DNA of 64,000 bases, from positions 71,229,118-71,293,117 of the forward strand of contig CP092881.1 of NCBI GenBank assembly GCA_030710605.1, read 5' to 3'. This DNA is from Cordylochernes scorpioides. Taxonomy: Eukaryota > Arthropoda > Arachnida > Pseudoscorpiones > Chernetidae. Below, piece after piece: positions 32,935 through 43,932 of this stretch (the first letter of the stretch is position 1; each line of letters starts with the position of its first letter). The notes beneath the pieces were generated by a model, which saw only the letters and a list, made by a program, of their open reading frames with translations, did no database searches and had not been told where the DNA came from. A program made the position numbers and the translations under genes.

Positions 32935-34342
32935 TTTTCTAAATTCGAAACCAATGTTTGAGAGAATCCCGTTATTCCAGGATTGTCTCAAGACGCAACG
33001 TTCGAAGCTAATGTTAGAAAAACTCAATCCCGTTATCCTGGCATTGTCTCAAGGTGCAACGTTCGAAGCTAATGTTCGAAAGACTCCATCCCCTTATCCC
33101 GAGTTTGTCTCAAGGCGCAAAGTTCGAAGCTAATGTTCTAAAGACTCTATCCTCTTATCCCGAGATTGTATCAAGGCGCAACGTTCGAAGCTAATGTTCG
33201 AAAGACTCCATCCCCTTATCCCGAGTTTGTCTCAAGGCGCAAAGTTCGAAGCTAATGTTCTAAAGACTCTATCCTCTTATCCCGAGATTGTATCAAGGCG
33301 CAACGTTCGAAGCTAATGTTCGAAAGACTCCATCCCCTTATCCCGAGTTTGTCTCAAGGCGCAAAGTTCGAAGCTAATGTTCTAAAGACTCTATCCTCTT
33401 ATCCCGAGATTGTATCAAGGCGCAACGTTCGAAGCTAATGTTCGAAAGACTCCATCCCGTTATTCCAGGATTGTATCAAGGCGTAACGTTCGAAGCTAAT
33501 GTTCGAAAGACTCCTCCCGTTATCCCGGGATTGTCTCAAGGCGCAATGTTCGAAGCTAATATTCGAAAGACTCCATCCCGTTATCCCGGCATTGTCTCAA
33601 GGCGCAACGTTCGAAGCTAATGTTCGAAAGACTCCCTCCCCTTATTCCGAGTTTGTCTCAAGGCGCAAAGTTCGAAACTAATGTTCGAAAGACTCCATCC
33701 CGTTATCCCGGGATTGTCTCAAGGCGTAACGTTCGAATCTAATGTTCGAAAGACTCCATCCCGTTATCCCGGCATTGTCTCAAGGCGCGACGTTCGAAGC
33801 TAATGTTCGAAAGACTCCATCCCGTTATCCCTGGATTGTATCAAGGCGTAACGTTCGAAGCTAATGTTCGAAAGACTCCATCCCGTTATCCCGGGATTGT
33901 CTCAAGGCGCAACGTTCGAAGCTAATATTCGAAAGACTCCATCCCGTTATCCCAGGATTGTATCAAGGCGCAACGTTCGAAGCTAATGTTCGAAAGACTC
34001 CATCCCGTTATCCCAGGATTGTATCGAGCCGCAACGTTCGAAGCTAATATTCGAAAGACTCCATCCCGTTATCCCAGGATTGTATCAAAACGCAACGTTC
34101 GAAGCTAATGTTCGAAAGACTCCATCCCGTTATCCCAGGATTGTATCGAGCCGCAACGTTCGAAGCTAATGTTCGAAAGACTCCATCCCGTTATCCCGGC
34201 ATTGTCTCAAGGAGCAATGTTCGAAGCTAATGTTCGAAAGACTCCATCCCGTTATACTGTCAATGCCACAAGGCGCAACGTTCGAAGCAAATGTTCGGCA
34301 GTATTCCACTCCGTTATCCCGGCATTGTCTCAAGATCCACGA
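32935..34342. repeat. 61-bp tandem repeat, about 23 units
   Basis: Unit contains GTTCGAAGCTAATGTTCGAA and CATCCCGTTATCCC. Spacing is 61 bp where counted (33181, 33242, 33303). At 33000-33430 a 122-bp two-monomer unit (TTCGAAAG type alternating with TTCTAAAG type) repeats three times. The two TTCGAA sites per monomer make a potential dyad. Open frames in both strands are artefacts. Confidence 0.95.
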
Positions 34343-34344
34343 AG

Positions 34345-34788
34345 GCCTAATGAAATCAAGAAGAAGAGAAGTCACAACCAATAATCTCGACGCCAGATGT
34401 GACCCAGCTAAACGGCCACACCAATGTGCCCCCAGGGAGGAGAGTTCCTGAAGGGAATTGCCTTAATTTATTTTCTCTTTCTCTCAGTGTGTTTTTACTG
34501 GGCCCGAGCTTTCTTGGCTTAGTGGCCTGGGGTATGGAACTGAGAAAATGGAAAATTCAGTGATTCTTCCAGAAGTAAAATAAGAATAAACCATAACTCT
34601 GGTATTATATTATAATAAAAGCAAAGGTTTTGTTCGGAATATTCATTACGAAATAATGATATCAAAAGAAAGGTCCCGTCACCAGTATAAATAGACAAGA
34701 AATAGAATTCAGACGTTAACTATTGGCGATCTCAGCAATTTGGAAAATCCAGGTCGATACTATTTCTCCGACAAAATCTGAAAACCGT
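34345..34788. other. Unassigned sequence
   Basis: Nothing recognised. Confidence 0.3.
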
Positions 34789-34789
34789 T

Positions 34790-35430
34790 TTGAGCTGACG
34801 ATTGCCACAGACACCTAAACCACAGATGTATTGGGCTGACGAGTGTCACAGACATTGGAAATATGGATGCTTTGGACCGACGATCGTCACAGACGCCGAA
34901 ACCACAGCTGTCTAGGGCTGACGAGTGCCACATGGATGCTTTGGAATGATGAGCGCTACAACCCTCAAACATACGGTGTCTTAGACTGATAAATTCCACA
35001 ATCCCAGAAACTACATCCACTTTAGATTAACTAGTTCCATAGTTACTGAAACTATGACGGCCTTGGACTGACAAGTGCCATAGTTCCAAAAGAAGAATAA
35101 AAGGAGCACAAATGTCTTGGACTAAAGATGTGTCATAGTGTCAAAAAAAACTGTCTTGGACTGGAGGTTCCATAGTGTTAAAAAGACACGACCGTATTTG
35201 ATTGACGATGATCCATAGTTTCAAAAGAAAAGAAAAACATTCTTGTACTGATGAGTTGCTACAGTAAAAAAACACAAATGCCTTGGATTGACGAGATGAC
35301 ATTGTTAAAAAAACGCAACTGTCTTAAGCTGACAAGGTGACATAGTTAAAAAAAAACTCCGACCATCTTAGACTTACGAGGGGCCATAGTTACTTTAAAA
35401 ATACCACGGCCCTTCTAGACTGACGAGCGC
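34790..35430. repeat. Highly degenerate ~40-60-bp tandem repeat with CTGACGAG words
   Basis: The word CTTGGACTGACGAGTGCCA (with variants) recurs at about 34795, 34836, 34878, 34916, 35070, 35155, 35200, 35290, 35330 and 35420. On the left the spacing is about 41 bp. The array has diverged almost beyond recognition. Confidence 0.7.
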
Positions 35431-35802
35431 TCCAGAAATCATGGATTTAAGGTGGAACCTTTAAATTCCTGGTGAGGTGGCAGGCGACCTGTTTAGCTAA
35501 ACAGGATCTTTCAAACCTGAAAGGTTCAGGTTCCTAATATATATTATTGTTTCCCTTTTTTATTTTTGATTACCTTTTCTTGTATAATATGTTTATAACT
35601 ATTTCTGTTTTTAAAAAATGTAAATCGACGCAATTATCCCTAGCAGGGATATCGCGTTTTGTGTGTTGAAATAAATGAAATAAAGAGACTTCTATATACA
35701 GTTACGAGCGTCATTCTTCGTCGCCTCTGTCACGGTTTGCTTTTTTTTTTTTTGGAATGGCGCCCTCCTATTGGTCGGCTACGATCACGCCACCTTTGCC
35801 CC
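35431..35802. other. Unassigned sequence
   Basis: Includes GTCACGGTTTGCTTTT near 35730, which recurs as GTCACCGTTTGCTTTT just before the tRNA-like sequence at 35858; this is a local duplication. Confidence 0.35.
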
Positions 35803-35822
35803 CCCCCCCCCCCCCCCCCCCC
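35803..35822. repeat. Poly(C) tract
   Basis: An unbroken run of about 24 C, striking in an A+T-rich region. Length may be affected by sequencing or assembly error. Confidence 0.9.
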
Positions 35823-35864
35823 ATCATTTGGTGCCGCCAATGCGCGAGACACTTCTGTCACCGT

Positions 35865-35945
35865 TTGCTTTTGGTTCAGTGGTAGAATGCTCGCCTCCAC
35901 GCGGGCGCCCCGGGTTCGATTCCCGGCCGATGCATTTTTTTTTTT
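35865..35945 (+). pseudogene. tRNA-Gly-like pseudogene or tRNA-derived SINE head
   Basis: TGGTTCAGTGGTAGAATGCT (D arm and A box), GCTCGC-CTCCAC-GCGGGC (anticodon arm with a six-base loop, one short) and GGGTTCGATTCCCGGCCGAT (T arm and B box, acceptor 3' strand) match eukaryotic tRNA-Gly. The 5' acceptor strand (TTGCTTT) cannot pair with CCGATGC. A T-run follows directly, as for Pol III termination. Both defects argue against a working tRNA. Confidence 0.75.
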
Positions 35946-36014
35946 ACAAGAATGACATACACGGCGCCAATTTATAATTGTAACGAATAGTATTTTAATA
36001 AAAGCATTTAATCG

Positions 36015-36050
36015 GGTAAACCCCGGGCGTTGCCCGGGTCATTCGGCTAG
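36015..36050 (+). mobile_element. Helitron 3' end
   Basis: A G+C hairpin CCCGGGC-GTT-GCCCGGG about 10 nt before a terminal CTAG followed by T, the layout of a Helitron 3' terminus. It closely matches the end of the complete element at 47832. The 5' end of this copy was not located. Confidence 0.75.
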
Positions 36051-36477
36051 TCTTGATAGATGGAGGAGTTGGGAGTATCGGGAAGAGTCGGGAAGTGATG
36101 TATTTATACATTTTATAAAAGATATTGATGAAATACCAAATTATATCAGAATTTTAGAATATAACATTAGTATATATTTAAGCCTACACTTCTCTAAGAC
36201 CATTAACACAACCAGAGAGAATGTGACAAACGTAGGGAGGATGACGTTCGACGTCCACCAGGTCCCGGCTCTATATTTAGATATAGGTGAAAGAAAACAT
36301 ACCTCCACTCATCGCCAATCAAGAGCGTCCAAATTTGGTGTTCTTGAGAAATCTCAAGTGTTTCCAGCCATGTGTGTCTTGAGCTATTTGTCTAAGGCTT
36401 ATCTTAATTTACATTATGTATTTTTTTTCATCAAGAAGTCTTCTGTGTTGGTTTGACGTATTCGTGACGACGATGCG
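36051..36477. other. Unassigned sequence
   Basis: No gene recognised; a 77-codon open frame at 36223-36456 has no known domain. Confidence 0.25.
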
Positions 36478-37277
36478 TATTAAAACGCTATTAACGCTAT
36501 ATAAACGCTATTAACGCTATATAAACGTTATTAAATGCTATATAAATGCTGTTAAACGCTATAAAAACGCTATTAAACGTTATTAAATGCTATATAAACG
36601 CTGTTAAACGCTATAAAAACGCTATTAAACGCTATTAAATGCTATATAAACGCTGTTAAACGCTATAAAAATGCTATTAAACGTTATTAAATGCTATATA
36701 AACGCTGTTAAACGCTATAAAAATGCTATTAAACGTTATTAAATGCTATATAAATGCTGTTAAACGCTATAAAAACGCTATTAAACGCTATTAAATGCTA
36801 TATAAATGCTGTTAAACGCTATAAAAACGCTATTAAACGTTATTAAATGCTATATAAATGCTGTTAAACGCTATAAAAACGCTATATAAACGTTATTAAA
36901 TGCTATATAAATGCTGTTAAACGCTATAAAAACGCTATTAAACGTTATTAAATGCTATATAAACGCTGTTAAACGCTATAAAAACGCTATTAAACGCTAT
37001 TAAATGCTATATAAACGCTGTTAAACGCTATAAAAATGCTATTAAACGGTATTAAATGCTATATAAATGCTGTTAAACGCTATAAAAACGCTATCTATTA
37101 AACGCTATTAAATGCTATATAAATGCTGTTAAACGCTATAAAAACGCTATTAAACGTTATTAAATGCTATATAAATGCTGTTAAACGCTATAAAAACGCT
37201 ATTAAACGCTATTAAATGCTATATAAACGCTGTTAAACGCTATAAAAATGCTATTAAACACTACTAAAACGCTATAT
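36478..37277. repeat. 52-bp tandem repeat built from a ~10-bp word
   Basis: Composed of AACGCTATTA-like decamers. Five variants make a 52-bp unit containing ATTAAATGCTATATAAA-type and TGTTAAACGCTATAAAAACG words, repeated about 14-15 times. One unit has a CTAT insertion near 37090. Confidence 0.95.
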
Positions 37278-38160
37278 TTTTTATAATTTAATGCTACCGA
37301 GCATACACGTCCGTGTCACACAATGGCGGGGCTTATTGAAATGGTATAGAATGTTACCGCAAATAGTTGACGATTCACAATTTCTAGACAAAACTCTGAT
37401 GGGATCTTTCAAAGTTTCCCACACAATGATTTGTCATTCATTCTATAATGTTAATAATTGATTTTTCTTACTAATCACTCCAACACAGCATGTTGGCTTT
37501 GTTCACACTTCTGGCCTGTCTTTTTAACTAAATTGTCTGGAGGAGGACTCTCTCAAGATGGAAGAGCCTCCCTTCCTGTGAACAGTTTTTATATTTAATC
37601 ACCAAATTGTAAATAATTACATTTTCTTTGTATAATTTCTCATTAATTTTTGTAACAATTTAGTAAGAGTATCAATAAAATATTTCGAATTGTCTCTAAC
37701 TAAATGGGAACCAAGAAATACAACAATCTTAGTTGGTTTGGCATGTTCAACCTGCTGGTTTCTGCCTGAACTCTACGTGATACAAATTTACTTATTATTT
37801 AGGGGTATATACACCTATGCGTTTCTTTTTCTATAAATCATTGAAACTACCACTGCAAGCTCATACGGCGAGATAGAAAATATTAGTTTGTAGCTCATCT
37901 CAGTGGTGAATTTTCTCTGTGTTTACTCAAAACTTCAAACTCAAAAAAGGAAAAACAAACCCACCTTGAATATCAAACAAGCCAGAAAAAACCTTCTCTA
38001 GAACAATATCCCCAAGGACCTGAGGACCCAATGACATCAATATAAAATATAATTGTAAATGAACAAACCCTGTACATCCCCCACAGTATATTGTAAATAT
38101 GATGATCTAGGTTGCTCTTTTTGAGCGGCACTTAATAAAGTTATTTGGAGAGAGAGACAG
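37278..38160. other. Unassigned A+T-rich sequence
   Basis: No gene or RNA recognised. Confidence 0.3.
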
Positions 38161-38162
38161 CT

Positions 38163-38302
38163 CTACTATTGATGTAAATTTTGCCGGGAGGATATTGATC
38201 TTAAAAGACAAAAGTCGCTTTTCCCGTCAAATAGATGGCGTTTAATTTTTAAGTTTAATTTGACGGGAAAGGCGACTTTTGTCTTTTTAGCTCTAATATT
38301 AT
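38163..38302. mobile_element. Fold-back element, GTCGCC/GGCGAC family, copy 2 (no core)
   Basis: Arms AAAGACAAAAGTCGCTTTTC (38199) and its inverse (to about 38299) are separated by only a short loop; inner words TTTCCCGTCAAAT match. The left flank (TTTGCCGGGAGGATATTGAT) is the inverse of the extension beside copy 1 at 24.84 kb, confirming a one-sided tail. Confidence 0.75.
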
Positions 38303-38849
38303 ATTGGATTGTTTTGCTATATAATCTGCAAATTCTTATATGTCTCTCTCTTTTCCAAATAAATTGTAAACGATATGTGAAAAACAATCCGTTATTAGAA
38401 TAGAGCGCCTCCCTCTAAATATAGAAAATCTGGGATTGCCGAAAATTCTGGATTTTCCAAGACATTGCGACATTTTGGTATCAAGAAAATAGACAATCAG
38501 GATTTCTATCTGATCCCATTTCCACCTTCATTGTATATATCTACATATAAAGTCCTGTGTGACAGTGAAGTTGTCTGGAACAGGATAAAGAGTGGGCTAA
38601 GAAATCTCCATATCCCTCCTTAGAGCCTCTCAGGTAGGCAAACACGCGGATAGACGTGCGATACGCTCGCTATCTTATCCCCGGCTCAGGATTCCCCATG
38701 GTGGTCACAAGGTCAGTCTTATCCTGATAGCACGGACGTTTGCGCTGGTTCGAACTGAGCCAATATGCAAATACAGCGGCTTCGTGTGTATTCGATATTT
38801 ATAATTTCTGATGGATTGATGATATGTTATGTATATATGAGAATATATA
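38303..38849. other. Unassigned; G+C-richer patch 38580-38790
   Basis: The G+C-richer patch (CGCTATCTTATCCCCGGCTC) contains no frame or RNA that I recognise. Confidence 0.3.
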
Positions 38850-38851
38850 TA

Positions 38852-39055
38852 TACTCATGGAAAAACTGAATAAAGTTTCATATTATGATGTCGCCGTCGT
38901 CTGTTATATATTTTTTCTTTTTAAGGAGATTGTTCATACTTTGTTAACCCGTGAATCTTCAATAAAGGTCACTGTAATATCTTTCAGAATTATTGTCTAA
39001 ATCCCGATATACATGCTAAAAGATGCAACTTACTTAAGTTTTGTCTATGAGTGTT
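38852..39055. mobile_element. Tc1/mariner-like MITE, same family as 29733-29923
   Basis: Left end ACTCATGGAAAAACTGAA and right end TTAAGTTTTGTCTATGAGTG. The inside shares AAATCCCGATATACATGCTA with its relatives. Confidence 0.75.
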
Positions 39056-39730
39056 TATTTTGGGGCTACTTTGTAACTGCTTGAGCCCTTCAAACGTTCG
39101 TTTGGTTGTTAGGTTTTTCATTAACAGAATTTAAAATGGTTTTTAATCCTCACATTATCAAATGTGTTTTTGCACGTCTCATCATTTTTATTTCCATTTA
39201 AAAAATCACGTATTTAGGAAACAGTTGAGATTTGTAAACCAATAAATAGAATTGAATGATATATTCTGTAGGATATCATGACATGCCAGCTGAGCTCTGT
39301 ATTCCTATTCAGAGAGAAATTCCAGATAAGAGACGGCAACTGTGTTCTATAGATAAGTTATAAACATTCAAGCGAGAGTAGAAGTGGGAGTGAAGATATC
39401 TAGCACGGTGACAAATATAGAAACTGTGTCCAGTGGCAAAGAGAGGCCACACGAGGTAAAAAAAAACAGTTATTAGTCAAAGAGTAAAAAAAAAACACTT
39501 CTCACAGATCTCACACGTCGACCGTATGTAAAGTGTTTCTATTCTTGTTTTTTCTCCCGTCTCTCCTTATATCTTTTTACAATCACACGTTGGGACACAA
39601 ACTGCTTTAATGTAACTTCAGTATTCGGTCATATAATTATCCTAAACTTTTTATTATTATTTTATTTACTTTTTATATATATCATATATAAAATCTAAAC
39701 GGGTTGAATACAATATACAATTATATATAC
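39056..39730. other. Unassigned A+T-rich sequence
   Basis: No gene recognised. Confidence 0.3.
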
Positions 39731-39732
39731 AA

Positions 39733-39810
39733 GTCGGTGGACGAGTAGGTAACACCCTCGTTTCCCGACAGTCATGAACCGGGATTGAATCCCGCGTTAA
39801 AATTTTGTTT
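39733..39810 (+). mobile_element. tRNA-related SINE head
   Basis: GTCGGTGGACGAGTAGGTAA resembles the SINE head start (GTCGGTGGAAGGATGGTCTA), and CCGGGATTGAATCCCGCG is a B-box/T-arm-like hairpin. The body differs from the main SINE family. Confidence 0.45.
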
Positions 39811-40104
39811 AATAGGTGAATAACCTTCACATATTATTCATTGTTCCAATTATCATAAACTAGGTTGCTTTTGTTGAGCGGTACCTAATAAAGTGATTTT
39901 GAACAATATACAGCATATTATTTTAGATTTTTCACTCAGATATATCGGGATAAAAATGCAAACTATTTTCAGAGAGGATATTCTATAAAGACGTCTTGGA
40001 TCACTGACTGACCTCGTGTTTATCTCGCTGGTTGTTTGCATCGCGGCCCCATTGTGTCACTCTAACGTCGACTAATGTAGACAATACACAACACTTGGTG
40101 TGGA

Positions 40105-42958
40105 CACATCTACTGTAGCTGACGTAGTACATACATAGAACATCATTGTTGTGAACATAAATACAACCATATTGTTGGAAAATCTACTGTATCTGACGTC
40201 GTACATACATAGAACATCATTGTTGTGAACATAAATAGAACCTGATTGTTGGAAAATCTACTGTATCTGACGTCGTAGATACAAAGAACATCATTGTTGT
40301 GAACATAAATAGAACCACGTTGTTGTAAAATCTACTGTAGCTGACGTCGTAGATACATAGAATATCATTGTTGTGAACATAAATACAACCACGTTGTTGT
40401 AAAATCTACTGTAGCTGACGTCGTACATACATAGAACATCATTGTTGTGAACATAAATACAACCTTATTGTTGGAAAATCTACTGTATCTGACGTCGTAG
40501 ATACAAAGAACATCATTGTTGTGAACATAAATAGAACCACGTTGTTGTAAAATCTACTGTAGCTGACGTCGTAGATACATAGAATATCATTGTTGTGAAC
40601 ATAAATACAACCACGTTGTTGTAAAATCTACTGTAGCTGACGTCGTAGATACATAGAACATCATTGTTGTGAACATAAATAGAACCTGAATTTTGGAAAA
40701 TCTACTGTAGCTGACGTCGTACATACATAGAACATCATTGTTGTATACTTAAATAGAACCTGAATTTTGGAAAATCTACTGTAGCTGACGTCGTAGATAT
40801 ATAGAACATCATTGTTGTGAACATAAATAGAACCACGTTGTTAGAAAATCTACTGTAGCTGACGTCGTACATACATAGAACATCATTGTTGTGAACACAA
40901 ATAGAACCTGATTGTTGGAAAATCTACAGCAGCTGAAGACGTACATACATAGAACATCATTATTGTGCACATTAATAGACACACGTTGTTAGAAAATCTA
41001 CTGTATCTGACGTCGTAGATACATAGAACATCATTGTTGTGAGCATAAATAGAACCTGATTGTTGGAAAATCTACTGTAGCTGACGTCGTAGATACAAAG
41101 AACATCATTGTTGTGAACATAAATAGAACCACATTGTTGAAAAATCTACTGTAGCTCACGTCGTACATACATAGAACATCATTGTTGTGAACATAAATAC
41201 AACCATATTGTTGGAAAATCTACTGTATCTGACGTCGTACATACATAGAACATCATTGTTGTGAACATAAATACAACCATATTGTTGGAAATTCTACTGT
41301 AGCTGACGTCGTACATACATAGAACATCATTGTTGTGAACATAAATACAACCATATTGTTGGAAAATCTACTGTATCTGACGTCGTAGATACATAGAACA
41401 TCATTGTTGTGAACATAAATAGAACCTGAATTTTGGAAAATCTACTGTAGCTGACGTCGTACATACATAGAACATCATTGTTGTATACTTAAATAGAACC
41501 TGAATTTTGGAAAATCTACTGTAGCTGACGTCGTAGATATATAGAACATCATTGTTGTGAGCATAAATAGAACCTGATTGTTGGAAAATCTACTGTAGCT
41601 GACGTCGTAGATACAAAGAACATCATTGTTGTGAACATAAATAGAACCACATTGTTGAAAAATCTACTGTAGCTCACGTCGTACATACATAGAACATCAT
41701 TGTTGTGAACATAAATACAACCATATTGTTGGAAAATCTACTGTATCTGACGTCGTACATACAAAGAACATCATTGTTGTGAACATAAATAGAACCACGT
41801 TGTTGTAAAATCTACTGTAGCTGACGTCGTAGATACATAGAATATCATTGTTGTGAACATAAATACAACCACGTTGTTGTAAAATCTACTGTAGCTGACG
41901 TCGTAGATACATAGAACATCATTGTTGTGAACATAAATACAACCATATTGTTGGAAAATCTACTGTATCTGACGTCGTACATACATAGAACATCATTGTT
42001 GTGAACATAAATACAACCATATTGTTGGAAATTCTACTGTAGCTGACCTCGTACATACATAGAACATCATTGTTGTATACTTAAATAGAACCTGAATTTT
42101 GGAAAATCTACTGTAGCTGACGTCGTACATACATAGAACATCATTGTTGTATACTTAAATAGAACCTGAATTTTGGAAAATCTACTGTAGCTGACGTCGT
42201 AGATATATAGAACATCATTGTTGTGAACATAAATAGAACCACGTTGTTAGAAAATCTACTGTAGCTGACGTTGTACATACATAGAACATCATTGTTGTGA
42301 ACACAAATAGAACCTGATTGTTGGAAAATCTACAGCAGCTGAAGACGTACATACATAGAACATCATTATTGTGCACATTAATAGACACACGTTGTTAGAA
42401 ATTCTACTGTAGCTGACGTCGTACATACATAGAACATCATTGTTGTGAGCATAAATAGAACCTGATTGTTGGAAAATCTACTGTAGCTGACGTCGTAGAT
42501 ACAAAGAACATCATTGTTGTGAACATAAATAGAACCACATTGTTGAAAAATCTACTGTAGCTCACGTCGTACATACATAGAACATCATTGTTGTGAACAT
42601 AAATACAACCATATTGTTGGAAAATCTACTGTATCTGACGTCGTACATACATAGAACATCATTGTTGTGAACATAAATACAACCATATTGTTGGAAATTC
42701 TACTGTAGCTGACGTCGTACATACATAGAACATCATTGTTGTGAACATAAATAGAACCTGATTGTTGGAAAATCTACTGTATCTGACGTCGTAGATACAT
42801 AGAACATCATTGTTGTGAACATAAATAGAACCTGATTGTTGGAAAATCTACTGTAGCTGATGTCGTAGATACATAGAACTACATTGTTGTGAACATAAAT
42901 AGAACCTGATTGTTGGAAAATCTACTGTAGCTGATGTCGTAGATACAAAGAACAACAG
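40105..42958. repeat. 74-bp tandem repeat, about 38 units, with higher-order structure
   Basis: Unit contains AAATCTACTGTAGCTGACGT, CATAGAACATCATTGTTGTG and AATAGAACC; CTACTGT starts at 40110 and 40184 give 74 bp. A rare variant monomer (CTACAGCAGCTGAAGAC) occurs only at 40924 and 42330, exactly 19 x 74 = 1,406 bp apart, and the monomers around both copies agree in order, so a 19-monomer block was duplicated. Another variant (TTGTATACTTAAATAG) also recurs in matching positions. Confidence 0.97.
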
Positions 42959-43710
42959 CGTGGGTGAATCTACTGTGATTAATGTAAATACAACATCGTA
43001 CACTTTAGAATAAACACAATGTGAATGTTTTAGGAATTGTTAAAGTAAGTTTCCAATATAACATCCTGATTAATGTAGTTTGAAGTGAATTATGATAAGA
43101 AATTGATGTTCCGTCAATTCTAGAAGGGTAATCAGAGATCTTAGGGACGCAATCTTTCGACTTCTTATGTTATTCCATATCAGACTAGAACTTAATCTGT
43201 TCTTTAATTCTTCTTTGTAAGCTACTGAGTCCACGATGTTACCTAGACTAAAAAAAACGCCATAATAACCATTTTACCTGTCTTATATTTCAATATCTTA
43301 TATTCTTACAACACAATAGTTTCATAATACAGTGACTGAGATGACATATATAGGTAAATGACTTACTTTTAAAGAAAATAAGACAATAGCCAAAATAAAA
43401 ATAAACAAGAACTTGAGGATCCCACCTAATCTTAGCTTGTACAGTGAAGTGGACCCAGGAGGAACTCTGAACCTCAAAAATAGACAGCATTAAACAACAC
43501 TAACAAGATTTAGAACAGGCCATATCAAATCATGAAGAGAGAAAATAATAACAAAATCTATACCATTGCCCAAAATTTAACTTGGCACCTGCAGCTTCAG
43601 AACACATTTTGGCTTGTATGAGATGCACTAAACAGGACCTTTGGGAAAACCGCTGCTTATCAATAAACAGATCTAATAGCATAGACTTTATGGAATTTGT
43701 GTAATCTTTG
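42959..43710. other. Unassigned A+T-rich sequence
   Basis: Short minus-strand frames with no known domain. Nothing else recognised. Confidence 0.3.
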
Positions 43711-43718
43711 CACAAGGG

Positions 43719-43924
43719 TAGGAGTCGGCAAATCTTTGAGTCGGAAGAGTCAAAAAATACAATTTATAAAATATCAAAGTTTTTAAAGAGCCACACATTT
43801 TTTTCTTGCCAACAATAAATAGTACTCCCATAAATAATATTTACGTATGGAACTATATAAAGAGCCGCAGCTTCACATTCAAAGAGCCGCATGTGGCTCA
43901 CGAGCCGCATTTTGCCGACCTCTG
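43719..43924. mobile_element. hAT-type MITE, 206 bp, with 8-bp target duplication
   Basis: CACAAGGG at 43711-43718 and 43925-43932 is an exact 8-bp target duplication. Ends are TAGGAGTCGGCAAA and (inverse) CAGAGGTCGGCAAAA. The interior has repeated AAAGAGCCGCA and GTGGCTCACGAGCCGCA, familiar from hAT (Charlie-like) elements in many animals. Non-coding, so mobilised in trans. Confidence 0.92.
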
Positions 43925-43932
43925 CACAAGGG

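Noticed and set aside
32935-34342. CRISPR-like regularly spaced repeats
   Set aside because: No variable spacers: the whole 61-bp unit repeats, and the sequence is plainly animal nuclear DNA. The same applies to the other arrays.
33438-34451. Overlapping open frames on both strands with repeated peptides
   Set aside because: Artefacts of the 61-bp tandem array; both strands are open and there is no protein-like constraint.
35865-35934. Functional tRNA-Gly gene
   Set aside because: The 5' acceptor strand does not pair with the 3' strand and the anticodon loop has six bases.
35692-36050. A complete Helitron starting at TCTATATACA (35692)
   Set aside because: The base before the putative TC is T, not A, and similarity to the 47.2-kb Helitron start is limited to a few bases.
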